Source: Gammaproteobacteria bacterium (lineage in GTDB: Bacteria > Pseudomonadota > Gammaproteobacteria > J113). Taken from it: a stretch of DNA of 13,629 nt. The DNA lies in the NCBI GenBank assembly GCA_003694425.1, contig RFJX01000012.1, positions 1-13,629 of the forward strand, written 5' to 3'. Below are positions 1 to 7,173 of the stretch, one piece after another. Made by a program: the position numbers and the translations under genes. How positions within the stretch are numbered: position 1 is the stretch's first letter; each line of letters begins with the position of its first letter. The notes under the pieces were generated by a model. The model was not told where the DNA came from and made no database searches. It worked only from the letters and a program-made list of their open reading frames with translations.

Positions 1-17
1 GATGCGGACCATCCTTG

Positions 18-142
18 GCCCGCACCCTTCGGGCGCAGTTCCTGCGTCCCCTTCTGTTCCTGACAGAAGGGTCGACCAGCGCGCAGGGAGCGCGCTGGAA
101 CGGCGAAGCCGGCCCCGAAGGGGCGGAGTACATGGAAGTACT
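18..142. repeat. Array of seven consecutive hairpins (structured intergenic element)
   Basis: Almost every base from 18 to 142 lies in a short inverted repeat. The stems are 18-22/30-34, 34-38/42-46 (5 bp, loop TTC), 49-57/63-71 (9 bp, perfect), 76-84/90-98 (9 bp, perfect, loop AGGGA), 101-104/108-111 (4 bp, loop GAA), 112-116/120-124 (5 bp, loop GAA) and 127-131/138-142 (5 bp, AGTAC/GTACT). The left part is also partly the reverse complement of the right part: CGCAGT followed by a CCCCTTC block recurs inverted. No protein was recognised here. It could be a mosaic of REP-like intergenic repeats, a structured RNA on either strand, or the end of a larger element cut by the window edge. Confidence 0.6.
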
Positions 143-194
143 GCGTAATCCCACCCTCTCTGCCATCTGTCCCCCAACAGGGCCGGCTCGCCTC

Positions 195-204
195 TCCTAT
201 ACTT
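195..204 (+). promoter_or_regulatory. Probable promoter -10 element, sigmaS-like, for the phosphatase gene
   Basis: TCCTATACTT contains TATACT at 198-203, about 30 bases before the ATG at 234. No good -35 sits 16 to 18 bases upstream. A C directly before TATACT and a T after it match the known sigmaS-preferred -10 (CTATACTT). The identical 10-mer occurs before the glycine-zipper gene at 5479-5488. The sigma assignment is inference. Confidence 0.45.
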
Positions 205-233
205 GCTCCTGTCGAAGACAGGAGGCGCGGTGC

Positions 234-683
234 ATGGCGCTTGGCGAGATCCGCAACTTTCTCCACCCGCTGCCGGGGGTCTACTCTTCCGGCCAGCCGC
301 TCGCCCACCAGTTCAACGAGATCGCGGCTGCCGGCGTGCAGGCGGTCATCAATCTGGCCCTGGCCGATTCGGAAGGGGCGCTCCCGCACGAGGGTGGGCT
401 GGTCACGTCCCTGGGGATGGATTACTTCCATCTCCCGGTGAGCTTCGAGGCGCCCACGCTGGAGCGATTGCGCCTGTTCTGTGACCTCATGCGGGTCCTC
501 GAAGGACGCTGCCTCTGGGTCCACTGCGTCCTCAACTGGAGGGTCTCCGCCTTCCTGTACCTGTATCACAGGCGGATACTGGGCTGGAACGAGGAGGAGT
601 CGTCGAGGTTCCTGTTGCCCGGCTGGCAGCCGGACGGCGTCTGGAGGGGGTTCATCGACCGGGCCCTCGAGGCCCGATTCTGA
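234..683 (+). CDS. Small protein-tyrosine-phosphatase-like protein (HCxxNxR family)
   Basis: This 149-residue, probably cytoplasmic protein resembles the compact bacterial tyrosine/dual-specificity phosphatase-like family. It opens with a GVYSSGQP segment (residues 15-22), typical of this fold, followed by VINLAL (about 36-41). The signature loop is VHCVLNWRVSAF, with Cys98 as presumed nucleophile and Arg103 as presumed phosphate-binding residue. The spacing is therefore C-x4-R, one residue shorter than the classical HC-x5-R loop; from memory, relatives carry the same short form. The ATG at 234 is chosen because AGGAGG (220-225) lies eight bases upstream and the conserved fold starts here. 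The frame is open back to 15, but that extension runs through the hairpin array. The gene converges on yqhA with six bases between the stops. The substrate is unknown, and catalytic activity is inferred from the motif only. Confidence 0.8.
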   Translation: MALGEIRNFLHPLPGVYSSGQPLAHQFNEIAAAGVQAVINLALADSEGALPHEGGLVTSLGMDYFHLPVSFEAPTLERLRLFCDLMRVLEGRCLWVHCVLNWRVSAFLYLYHRRILGWNEEESSRFLLPGWQPDGVWRGFIDRALEARF

Positions 684-689
684 GACGTG

Positions 690-1196
690 TCAGTGGTCCC
701 GATGCGCCGCAAAGGCGATCCGGTCCACCACCGCCAGCATCAGGGCGGAGAACACCAGGGTCAGATGAATCAGGGTGTACCACATCAGCTTGTCGTTGCC
801 GATCTGCTCGGCATTCATGAAGGCGCGCAGCAGGTGGATCGCGGAGATGGCGACGATGGCGGCGGCCAGCTTGACCTTGATGGTGCCGGTGTCCAGCTTC
901 CCCAGCCAGCTCAGCTTCTCGGTGGCGTCGGCGGTGTCCAGACGGGAGACGAAGTTCTCGTAGCCGCTGAACATCACCATCACCACCAGCCCCCCCACCA
1001 GCGCCATGTCGATGAGGGAGAGCACGCTCAGCACGAGTGACTTCTCCTCCAGCTCCAGGAGCAGCGGGAACAGGTGGGCCAGTTCGGCGAAAAACTTGAC
1101 CGCCAGCAGGAGCAGCGCCAGGCCCAGCCCGAAATAGAGCGGGGCCAGCAGCCAGCGCAGGGCGAAGAGGACCCGCTCGAATTCTCTCTCCAGCAT
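690..1196 (-). CDS. yqhA: YqhA family inner-membrane protein (UPF0114, TIGR00645)
   Basis: This 168-residue integral membrane protein closely resembles E. coli YqhA along its whole length. Shared landmarks include RWLLAP near the N-terminus, LSLIDMALVGGLVVMVMFSG in the middle, the SGYENFVS segment, a WLGKLDTGTIKVK stretch, AIHLLRAFM and LMWYTLIHL. Four hydrophobic segments are visible, at about residues 10-32, 58-78, 108-127 and 136-157. The biochemical function of the family is not established. The start is firm: GAGGAG lies just upstream and overlaps the TGA stop of the preceding oxidoreductase gene, leaving only nine bases between the two genes. Co-transcription and translational coupling with that gene are therefore likely. 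No terminator is visible before the convergent phosphatase gene. Confidence 0.93.
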   Translation of the reverse strand: MLEREFERVLFALRWLLAPLYFGLGLALLLLAVKFFAELAHLFPLLLELEEKSLVLSVLSLIDMALVGGLVVMVMFSGYENFVSRLDTADATEKLSWLGKLDTGTIKVKLAAAIVAISAIHLLRAFMNAEQIGNDKLMWYTLIHLTLVFSALMLAVVDRIAFAAHRDH

Positions 1197-1205
1197 GGGG
1201 TCTCC

Positions 1206-4200
1206 TCAGATCCGGTCGATCGGCTGCGTGTCGAAGATGTAGTCCAGCCAGAGGTTGGAGAGCTTCTCCTGCACCGTGTTCTGCCGCAGGCGGGCATGCA
1301 GGTTGGGGAAGTCCACATGGTCCAGGGGCTGGTCCTGGTTGTAGCAGGAGTAGACGAAGTGCTCCTCGCCGGTCTCGGGGTCGACGTGCTTGCAGAGACA
1401 CTGGGCGCACACCCCCTTCATCATGCACTGCATCGGGGAGTTGATGGAGCCGATGGCCTCGTGCCGCTGTTTGAGGTAGGGGGCCAGGGCTCCGTGCCGG
1501 GCCTCCTTCACCGCCTGCATCATCCGGTCGGAGCCGATTACCACCATGTGGTCGACGTCGTCGAGATGGATGGGGGTCTCGCCCAGGTCGCCCTTCGCAT
1601 AGGCCAGGATCGACTCGACGATGTTGCCCACGAAGCTCTTGTCCTGCGGCCGGGTGACCGGGATCGGCTCCACCCCGGGGGCGGGATCGACCGACCAGAC
1701 GATGAGGTCGGAGGCCGCCTCGATCTCCTCGACCTTGAACACGTCGCTGGCAAGCTTGTAGCCGGCGAAGTAGATCACCTTGTCGCCCGCGGCGCGCATC
1801 GCCTTGCCGATGGAGAAGAGCACGGCATTGCCCAGCCCGCCGCCGACCAGCATCACGGTGCGACCGCTCGGGATCTCTGTGGGGGCGCCGGTGACACCCA
1901 TCACCAGGACCTCGTCACCCGGCTTCCAGGTGGCGCAGAGGCGGGAGGAGGTCCCCATCTCCAGCGCGATGAGGGAGATGGTTCCGGCCTCCTTGTCCAC
2001 CTCGGCGCCGGTCAGGGCGATGCCCTCGGTGGCCAGCAGGGTGCCTTCGTACTCCGCCGCATGGGCCTCGAAGTTCTGAACCCGGTAGAACTGCCCCGGG
2101 CAGAACTTCTCCGCCGCCCGCGGGGCCTTCACCACCACTTCGACGATGGTCGGTGTGAGTCGCCGGACCGCCACCACAGAGGCCCGCAGCTCGTGGTCGA
2201 GGCGGCCGAACAGTTCGCACAGGGCCGCCTCGCGTGCCGGCTGATCGGCCGGATCGAGCGCTTCCAGGTCCTTGCGGAAGAGGTTGACGATATAGGGGTG
2301 GCCGTCACGGGCGCTGGCCATCGCCTTGACCACGTTGCCGGCGTAGACTGGGTGGTTGTCCCCGTAGAAGCTGATGAACTTGCCGTGCCGCTGATAGGAG
2401 GTCAGGGGCGCCGGGCGGCCGATCTTGGGGTGGGGCTCGTCGTGCACCGGTTCGAGCTCGATCTCCGCGTCCCTCCAGGCCGGTTCGTAGCGCTGGAAGA
2501 ACTTGCCGTTCATCCTGAAGGTGCCGGGGAACTCGCTCTCGTAGATCGTGTTGGGTGAGGTCCCGGCGGCGATGAAGAGGCTGCGCAGCGGCACCTCCTC
2601 GGTGTAGCCGGTGCGGCCCCAGCGGCCGTCTTCCAGCGCCATGCGGTCGAAGCGCACCGCCCGCAGGTGGCCGTAATCGTCGGCCAGCGCCTCGACCGGG
2701 CTCATCCCCTCGGCCAGGCGGATGCCCTCGTCCAGGGCCTCGGCGATCTCCTCGTGGTTCTGCCGGTAGGCGGGGGAGTCCTTCATCCCCTTGCGGTAGA
2801 ACATGGTCACCCCGCCCCATTCGTTGAGCAGGGGGAGGAAATCGGGTGTCTCGCCGGCCTGTTCGGCCCGCCTGCGCTCGGCGCGGATTGCCCGGCCGTG
2901 GCCGAGGAACTCATCGAGGATCTCCGTCTCCTCCTCGTCGTACATCGCCCGGACCCGCTCCTCGCCGTAATGGAGGCAGAGGGCCTCGTAGCGCTGCAGC
3001 AGCTTCTCGACCTGGACCGGGTAATAGGCGAGCAGCTCGGTGGCGGTGTCGATGCCGGTGAGACCGCCGCCGATGACGCCGGCGGGGAGGCGGACCTGCA
3101 GGTTGGCCAGGCTCCCGTACTTGGCGGCGCCGGTGAGCTGCAGGGCCATGAGGAAATCGGAGGCCTTGCGGATCCCCCGGATCAGGTTGTTCTCCAGATT
3201 GATGATGGTGGGCTTGCCGGCACCGGCGGCGATGCAGATGTGGTCGAAGCCCAGGTCCCAGGCCTCGTTGATGGTGATGGTGCCGCCGAAGCGCACCCCG
3301 CCGTAGGCGCGGAAGCTGTGCCGGCGCAGGAGGTTGATGTAGATCACCTTGAGGAAGTTCTTGTCCCAGCGCGCGGTGATGCCGTACTCGGCCACCCCGC
3401 CGAAGCCGTTGAGACGGCGGCTCGCCAGGTCCTCGTAATGGTCCCGGAAGTCGCGGATCGGCTGCGGTGGGGTGTCACAGTCGCCGATCAGCTCCTTCGG
3501 CAGGGGCTCCAGCTTCAGACCGTCGATGCCGACCACGCCGAAGCCCTCGTTCAGCAGGTAGTGGGCCATGGTGTAGCCGGCCGGCCCCATCCCCACCACC
3601 AGCACGTTCTTGCCGTTGTAGGGCAGCGCCACCGGACGCTTCACGTTGAGCGGGTTCCAGCGAGTGAGCAGGCTGTAGATCTCGAAGCCCCAGGGCATGA
3701 ACAGGACATCCGTCAGGACATTGGTCTCGATCTGGGGGATGTTGACCGGCTCGGTCTTCTGATAGATGCAGGCCTTCATGCAGTCGTTGCAGATCCGGTG
3801 GCCGGTGCCCGGCAGCATCGGATTGTCGATGATGATCGTGGCCAGGGCGGCGATGTTGTCGCCCTGCCGCTTGAGCAGGTGCATCTCCGAGATCTTCTCG
3901 CCCAGGGGGCAGCCGGTGTTGATCACGCCCAGGGGATTGGTCTGGAACTTGCCGGTCTTCTTGTTGCGCATCCCCTTGGAGCAGGAGTCGGTATCCCGCT
4001 CGTGGCAGTAGATGCAGTGGTCCACCTCGTACAGGACCCTACGCTCCGGGAAGCGGGGATCGGTCAGATGAAATCCGTCGCGGCGACGATGTCTTCCCGG
4101 AGGGGAGACCCAGGCGCGATAGGGGCCGACCTCCACTTCACCGTGTGCCACCAGGTCGTCGAAGTCCCGCTTCTCCGGCTGGCGGAAGAGCTCCCAGCCG

Positions 4201-4904
4201 GCCACGCGCTGCCGCCACTCCGTCCGGTCCCGGGCGGCGAGGAACCAGCGGGCGGCCCGCTTCAGCAGGGCCTGGGTGAATTCCAGCGGGTCTTCCAGAG
4301 CAATCACTTCGGCAAGGCCGGCCTCCCCCGCGAGGGCCTGGCGCAGCCCCGCCAGCAGCCTCTCCGCCTCCGGGAACCCGCCCTCCTTGCCTCTGGCCAG
4401 GGCCTGGTAGTGGCCGGCGAGGCGGGCCAGGGTCGCGCCCACGCGGCTGACCGCCCGCTCCTCGTCCGCGTCTTCGGCGGCCCCGGGGATCGCCCGGCGC
4501 AGGAGGTTCATCTCCGCATCCAGGGCCTGAAGGTCATAAGAAGCAGGGTCCTCTCCCCGCAACAGGGCCTTGAGTTTCGCCACCAGCTCGCTGCGGCAGG
4601 CAAAGACGGTGTCGAAGACTTCCCCGATCTCTCCGGCCTGCTCCTCCCGCAGCTCCTCCACGCGGAAGAGGCGGGCGACGAAGGTACCCACGTGCGGCGC
4701 CACCTCCAGCATCAGCTGCGAGACCTCGGTCGGCGCCATGCCTTCGCCGCCACATTCGTGCCACTCACGGTACCGCCGGTAGAGGGGTTCGTCGATCTCC
4801 TCGAGGCGCCGCTCGAAGGCCGTCAGGAGGTCCGCCAAGCGTGTGGGATCGTGCAGATCCGGATAGCTGAAACCTTCCAGCCCGAGGCACAGGTCGTTGC
4901 TCAT
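1206..4904 (-). CDS. Large fused FAD/Fe-S oxidoreductase: unknown N-terminal domain + GltD/NfnB-like + PyrK/NfnA-like
   Basis: This 1232-residue, apparently cytoplasmic flavoprotein has three parts. Residues 1 to about 290 are charged, largely helical and unassigned. Residues about 295-880 resemble GltD or the NfnB large subunit. They contain C297-x2-C300-x7-C308-x23-C332-P, C372-x2-C375-x3-C379 with a later Glu393, a dinucleotide fold VVGMGPAG (about 435), a second one IGGGLTG (about 610), and GDNHPVYAGNVV near the end of the module. Residues about 900-1232 resemble PyrK/NfnA or ferredoxin reductase: CPGQFYR (about 935), VGGGLGNAV (about 1020) and a 2Fe-2S-type cluster C1160-x5-C1166-x2-C1169-x-C1171-x15-C1187. 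NfnAB transfers electrons between NADH, NADPH and ferredoxin by flavin-based bifurcation; whether this fusion does so is inference. An ATG further upstream would lie in the promoter -35, so 4904 was chosen; AGGGTGA precedes it. yqhA follows directly. Confidence 0.85.
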   Translation of the reverse strand: MSNDLCLGLEGFSYPDLHDPTRLADLLTAFERRLEEIDEPLYRRYREWHECGGEGMAPTEVSQLMLEVAPHVGTFVARLFRVEELREEQAGEIGEVFDTVFACRSELVAKLKALLRGEDPASYDLQALDAEMNLLRRAIPGAAEDADEERAVSRVGATLARLAGHYQALARGKEGGFPEAERLLAGLRQALAGEAGLAEVIALEDPLEFTQALLKRAARWFLAARDRTEWRQRVAGWELFRQPEKRDFDDLVAHGEVEVGPYRAWVSPPGRHRRRDGFHLTDPRFPERRVLYEVDHCIYCHERDTDSCSKGMRNKKTGKFQTNPLGVINTGCPLGEKISEMHLLKRQGDNIAALATIIIDNPMLPGTGHRICNDCMKACIYQKTEPVNIPQIETNVLTDVLFMPWGFEIYSLLTRWNPLNVKRPVALPYNGKNVLVVGMGPAGYTMAHYLLNEGFGVVGIDGLKLEPLPKELIGDCDTPPQPIRDFRDHYEDLASRRLNGFGGVAEYGITARWDKNFLKVIYINLLRRHSFRAYGGVRFGGTITINEAWDLGFDHICIAAGAGKPTIINLENNLIRGIRKASDFLMALQLTGAAKYGSLANLQVRLPAGVIGGGLTGIDTATELLAYYPVQVEKLLQRYEALCLHYGEERVRAMYDEEETEILDEFLGHGRAIRAERRRAEQAGETPDFLPLLNEWGGVTMFYRKGMKDSPAYRQNHEEIAEALDEGIRLAEGMSPVEALADDYGHLRAVRFDRMALEDGRWGRTGYTEEVPLRSLFIAAGTSPNTIYESEFPGTFRMNGKFFQRYEPAWRDAEIELEPVHDEPHPKIGRPAPLTSYQRHGKFISFYGDNHPVYAGNVVKAMASARDGHPYIVNLFRKDLEALDPADQPAREAALCELFGRLDHELRASVVAVRRLTPTIVEVVVKAPRAAEKFCPGQFYRVQNFEAHAAEYEGTLLATEGIALTGAEVDKEAGTISLIALEMGTSSRLCATWKPGDEVLVMGVTGAPTEIPSGRTVMLVGGGLGNAVLFSIGKAMRAAGDKVIYFAGYKLASDVFKVEEIEAASDLIVWSVDPAPGVEPIPVTRPQDKSFVGNIVESILAYAKGDLGETPIHLDDVDHMVVIGSDRMMQAVKEARHGALAPYLKQRHEAIGSINSPMQCMMKGVCAQCLCKHVDPETGEEHFVYSCYNQDQPLDHVDFPNLHARLRQNTVQEKLSNLWLDYIFDTQPIDRI

Positions 4905-4942
4905 GGAGTCACCCTGATGTTGCAGCACAACAAAGCGGGGCA

Positions 4943-4971
4943 TCATAACGGCTGGAGGCCCCTGCATCAAT
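4943..4971 (-). promoter_or_regulatory. Sigma70-like promoter of the fused oxidoreductase gene
   Basis: Read on the minus strand, TTGATG (4966-4971) and TATGAT (4943-4948) are separated by exactly 17 bases. They match the sigma70 consensus at four and five of six positions. Transcription would begin near 4936, giving a leader of about 32 bases before the ATG at 4904. This argues against any start codon upstream of 4936. Confidence 0.65.
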
Positions 4972-4984
4972 GCGGGAACGCGGC

Positions 4985-5350
4985 TCAGGCCAGGGCGGAG
5001 ACGACACCGAGGGCGATCAGCAGCCAGAGCGCCCCGCCGAGGAGGGAGACCACGGCCGCTGCCGGATGGCGGACCATCTGGTGTGCCAGCACCATCGCCG
5101 CCGCGAGCAGCCCCAGCGCGATGCCGGACAGCAGCAGGCCTGCCATGCCTGCCTGGACCCTGGCGACGCCGGGGACCCAGTCAAGGGCCAGCGCGACGAG
5201 CGAGAAGGGACCGGACAGGAGGAGCAGGAAACAGCCCGGGCACTGGTAGCGGATGCCGAAGCCGGTGCTGACGGCGAGGATGAGGGCCACGGAGGCCAGG
5301 CTCCAGGGTGAGAACTTCTGCACTTGCTGCTCCTGTGACGGGGTGGGCAT
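4985..5350 (-). CDS. Hypothetical small membrane protein with CPGC motif
   Basis: I do not recognise this 121-residue protein. After a polar start of about 12 residues it has four hydrophobic stretches, at roughly residues 15-32, 38-55, 67-87 and 96-119, so it is probably a four-helix inner-membrane protein. A short Tyr-Gln-Cys-Pro-Gly-Cys segment (about 35-40) between the first two helices contains the only paired cysteines, which could be redox-active or metal-binding; that is speculation. The only ATG available at the N-terminus is 5350, preceded by a weak GAG-type ribosome site. The gene ends 80 bases upstream of the large oxidoreductase, which has its own promoter, so co-regulation is possible but not shown. 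Codon use matches the neighbours. Confidence 0.65.
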   Translation of the reverse strand: MPTPSQEQQVQKFSPWSLASVALILAVSTGFGIRYQCPGCFLLLLSGPFSLVALALDWVPGVARVQAGMAGLLLSGIALGLLAAAMVLAHQMVRHPAAAVVSLLGGALWLLIALGVVSALA

Positions 5351-5478
5351 GGCCGCTCAGACGCAGGCGGGAACCATGGTTGTCGCCGTGTGTCCCCGTG
5401 CCGGACCGGGGCCCGGCCTCGCCACGGCCCCTTCCGCCCGTCAGGATAACCCATTCGTGGTCCACCATCGCCAGGCTG

Positions 5479-5488
5479 TCCTATACTT
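5479..5488 (+). promoter_or_regulatory. Probable sigmaS-like -10 element of the glycine-zipper gene
   Basis: TCCTATACTT, followed by AA, contains TATACT at 5482-5487. It is an excellent fit to the sigmaS-preferred CTATACTTAA and has no convincing -35. Transcription would start near 5494, leaving a leader of about 55 bases before 5549. The same 10-mer lies before the phosphatase gene at 195-204. Apart from this element I see nothing assignable between 5351 and 5548. Confidence 0.5.
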
Positions 5489-5548
5489 AACATCGTCGGG
5501 GTCCCGGATCCATGGGAACCCTGTATGGTCACCTGGAGAACGACAGTG

Positions 5549-6043
5549 ATGTTGAGAAATCTGGTCCTGGCACTTTCATTGCTGGCTCTGGCCCAGGCCG
5601 GTCACGCGGTGAATGACGAGTGTGGCGGCTCCTCCGGGGGCGGCGAGGTGATGGGGACCCTGCTGGGTGCCGCCATCGGCGGGCTGGTCGGCTCACAGTT
5701 CGGCAAGGGGACCGGCAAATCGGTGGCCATCGGCGCGGGCGTCTTCGCCGGCGGGTTGCTGGGCAACCAGATCGGCGAATCGCTCGATTGCCGGGACCGG
5801 CAGTACAACAACGCCACCGCCCAGAAGACCCTCGAGAGCCAGCCCTCCGGAACCACCTCCACCTGGGTCAATCCCGACAGCGGCAATCAGGGCAGCATCA
5901 CCCCCACCCGCACCTGGCAGCGGGAGGACGGCACCTATTGCAGGGACTTCGAACAGACCATCACGGTGGAGGGCAAGACCCAGAAGGCGACTGGCACCGC
6001 CTGCCGCCAGCCGGACGGTACCTGGCAGATCGTCAACAAGTGA
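5549..6043 (+). CDS. Exported glycine-zipper 2TM surface-antigen-like protein
   Basis: This 164-residue protein resembles the 17-kDa surface antigen / RT0821-Lpp0805 type of cell-envelope protein. It begins with a signal peptide (basic start, hydrophobic core at residues 5-15, likely cleavage after AGHA at 20). A glycine-zipper region follows at about 30-75, with repeated GxxxG spacing (LLGAAIGGLVGSQFGKGTG, then GVFAGGLLGNQIGE), a pattern known to insert in or associate with the outer membrane. The C-terminal half carries the family-like segments YCRDFEQTI and ACRQPDGTWQI. Four cysteines (25, 81, 131, 152) could form disulfides in the periplasm. There is no cysteine at the predicted cleavage site, so I do not call it a lipoprotein. 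The ATG at 5549 is preferred over 5525 because GGAG lies ten bases upstream and the signal peptide is then of normal size. Its precise role is unknown. Confidence 0.85.
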   Translation: MLRNLVLALSLLALAQAGHAVNDECGGSSGGGEVMGTLLGAAIGGLVGSQFGKGTGKSVAIGAGVFAGGLLGNQIGESLDCRDRQYNNATAQKTLESQPSGTTSTWVNPDSGNQGSITPTRTWQREDGTYCRDFEQTITVEGKTQKATGTACRQPDGTWQIVNK

Positions 6044-6053
6044 GCTGGCCGGA

Positions 6054-6863
6054 TCAGGCCAGCGCCTGCCTCGCCTGCTCGGCCGTCTCGCGGACCTCCT
6101 CGGCCTCGAGCTCCTCGGTGTCGGCGTTCAGCCCCAGTCGCCCGTAGGCGGTGACCTCGGACAGAGGGACCCCGGCCTCCCCGCCATTCTGCAGGAAGGC
6201 CACCTGCACCAGATCGACATAGTCGGCCTCACCATCGATCTGGCGGGTGAAGTCTACATAGTGCATCGGCACCGGCTGGACCGGCTCCGGCAGCTCCCAG
6301 GCCCGGGCGATCAGGCCGCCGACCAGCGGGTGCAGTTCCCTCACCAGCTCGCGGAAGGGCTCTTCCTCCAGTGAATCGGTGCGTTCCTCCGCGTACATCA
6401 GCAGCGGCAGGGCCCCGATCTGGTGGATAAGACCGGCCAGCATGGCCAGCTCGGGATTGAGCCGGGGGGCGAAGGCGACCAGGGCCCGGGCCATGGCGGC
6501 GACGCTGACGCTCTGTTCCCAGATCTCCCGCATCATCTGCGCCAGCATCTGTTTGCGGGGCTGGAACAGCTGCTGCATCGCCAGACTGGTGACAAGGGAC
6601 TGTACCGTGCCGAAGCCCATGCGCATGATCGCCGACTGCAGGTTCTCGAAGGGGACCGCGCCCCGGTAGAGGGGGCTGTTGGCCACCTGGAGCAGGCGCG
6701 CGGTCATGGCCGGGTCCTGGGCCACGATGTCGGACAGCTTCTTCGCCGTCACGTCGTCACTGGCCACCGCCTCGCGGACCCGCATGGCGACATCCGGCAG
6801 GGTGGGCAGGACCAGGGATTCGTCCGCGATCGCCTGGTGGATCTCGTTGAGCAGGTTTTCCAT
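6054..6863 (-). CDS. HDOD domain signalling protein
   Basis: This 269-residue cytoplasmic protein is dominated by an HDOD domain at about residues 18-210. It begins with LPTLPDVAMRV, continues with LSDIVAQDPAMTARLLQVAN and an AIMRMGFGTVQSLV helix, and has AGLIHQIG where true HD phosphohydrolases carry His-Asp. Because that Asp is replaced, catalysis is unlikely. HDOD proteins act as scaffolds in signalling, motility and cyclic-di-GMP networks. The C-terminal 40 residues are acidic (EELEAEEVRE). The ATG at 6863 is chosen because GGGAGAGG lies about seven bases upstream; the open frame continues to 6962 but runs through the tRNA terminator and the promoter. The gene is monocistronic, transcribed from a sigma28-like site, and converges on the glycine-zipper gene with ten bases between the stops. 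Confidence 0.9.
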   Translation of the reverse strand: MENLLNEIHQAIADESLVLPTLPDVAMRVREAVASDDVTAKKLSDIVAQDPAMTARLLQVANSPLYRGAVPFENLQSAIMRMGFGTVQSLVTSLAMQQLFQPRKQMLAQMMREIWEQSVSVAAMARALVAFAPRLNPELAMLAGLIHQIGALPLLMYAEERTDSLEEEPFRELVRELHPLVGGLIARAWELPEPVQPVPMHYVDFTRQIDGEADYVDLVQVAFLQNGGEAGVPLSEVTAYGRLGLNADTEELEAEEVRETAEQARQALA

Positions 6864-6903
6864 GGTACAGCCTCTCCCGGTGAGTAATGTGTCGCTACGG
6901 GAG

Positions 6904-6930
6904 GTATCGGCTGCCAGGAGGAAAGATTGA
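6904..6930 (-). promoter_or_regulatory. Sigma28 (FliA)-like promoter of the HDOD gene
   Basis: On the minus strand, TCAATCTT (6923-6930) and GCCGATAC (6904-6911) are separated by exactly 11 bases. The sigma28 consensus TAAAGTTT-N11-GCCGATAA is matched at five of eight positions upstream and seven of eight downstream. The site lies between the tRNA terminator and the HDOD start and would give a leader of about 30 bases. It suggests flagellar or chemotaxis-linked expression. Confidence 0.5.
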
Positions 6931-6943
6931 GCCCTGAAGAAAC

Positions 6944-6969
6944 AAAAAAGGCCTGCGTGCACGCAGGCC
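6944..6969 (-). terminator. Intrinsic terminator of the tRNA operon
   Basis: 6950-6969 is a perfect 20-base palindrome (GGCCTGCGTG/CACGCAGGCC). On the minus strand it is followed at once by six T residues (6949-6944) and then G, T, T. It lies ten bases past the end of tRNA-Lys. Confidence 0.92.
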
Positions 6970-6979
6970 CCGGAAGAGA

Positions 6980-7055
<76 letters not shown>

Positions 7056-7063
7056 GCAATGTA

Positions 7064-7140
7064 TGGGGTGAGCGATGGGACTCGAACCCACGACCACCGG
7101 GATCACAACCCAGGGCTCTACCAACTGAGCTACGCTCACC
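7064..7140 (-). tRNA. tRNA-His (anticodon GTG)
   Basis: The acceptor GTGAGCG pairs with CGCTCAC. An extra G at 7140 can pair with discriminator C73 (7067), the hallmark of tRNA-His. The anticodon stem CTGGG/CCCGG encloses loop TTGTGAT with anticodon GTG. CCA is encoded (7066-7064). It lies eight bases from tRNA-Lys. Confidence 0.96.
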
Positions 7141-7173
7141 ATAGTATCGTCGTTCCCCATTTTCTAGGGGGTG

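Noticed and set aside
15..233. N-terminal extension of the phosphatase frame
   Set aside because: It would translate the hairpin array and the promoter; a strong ribosome site sits before the ATG at 234.
1074..5249. Long plus-strand open frames of 494 and 860 codons opposite the oxidoreductase
   Set aside because: They are low-complexity shadows of the minus-strand gene with no recognisable motif.
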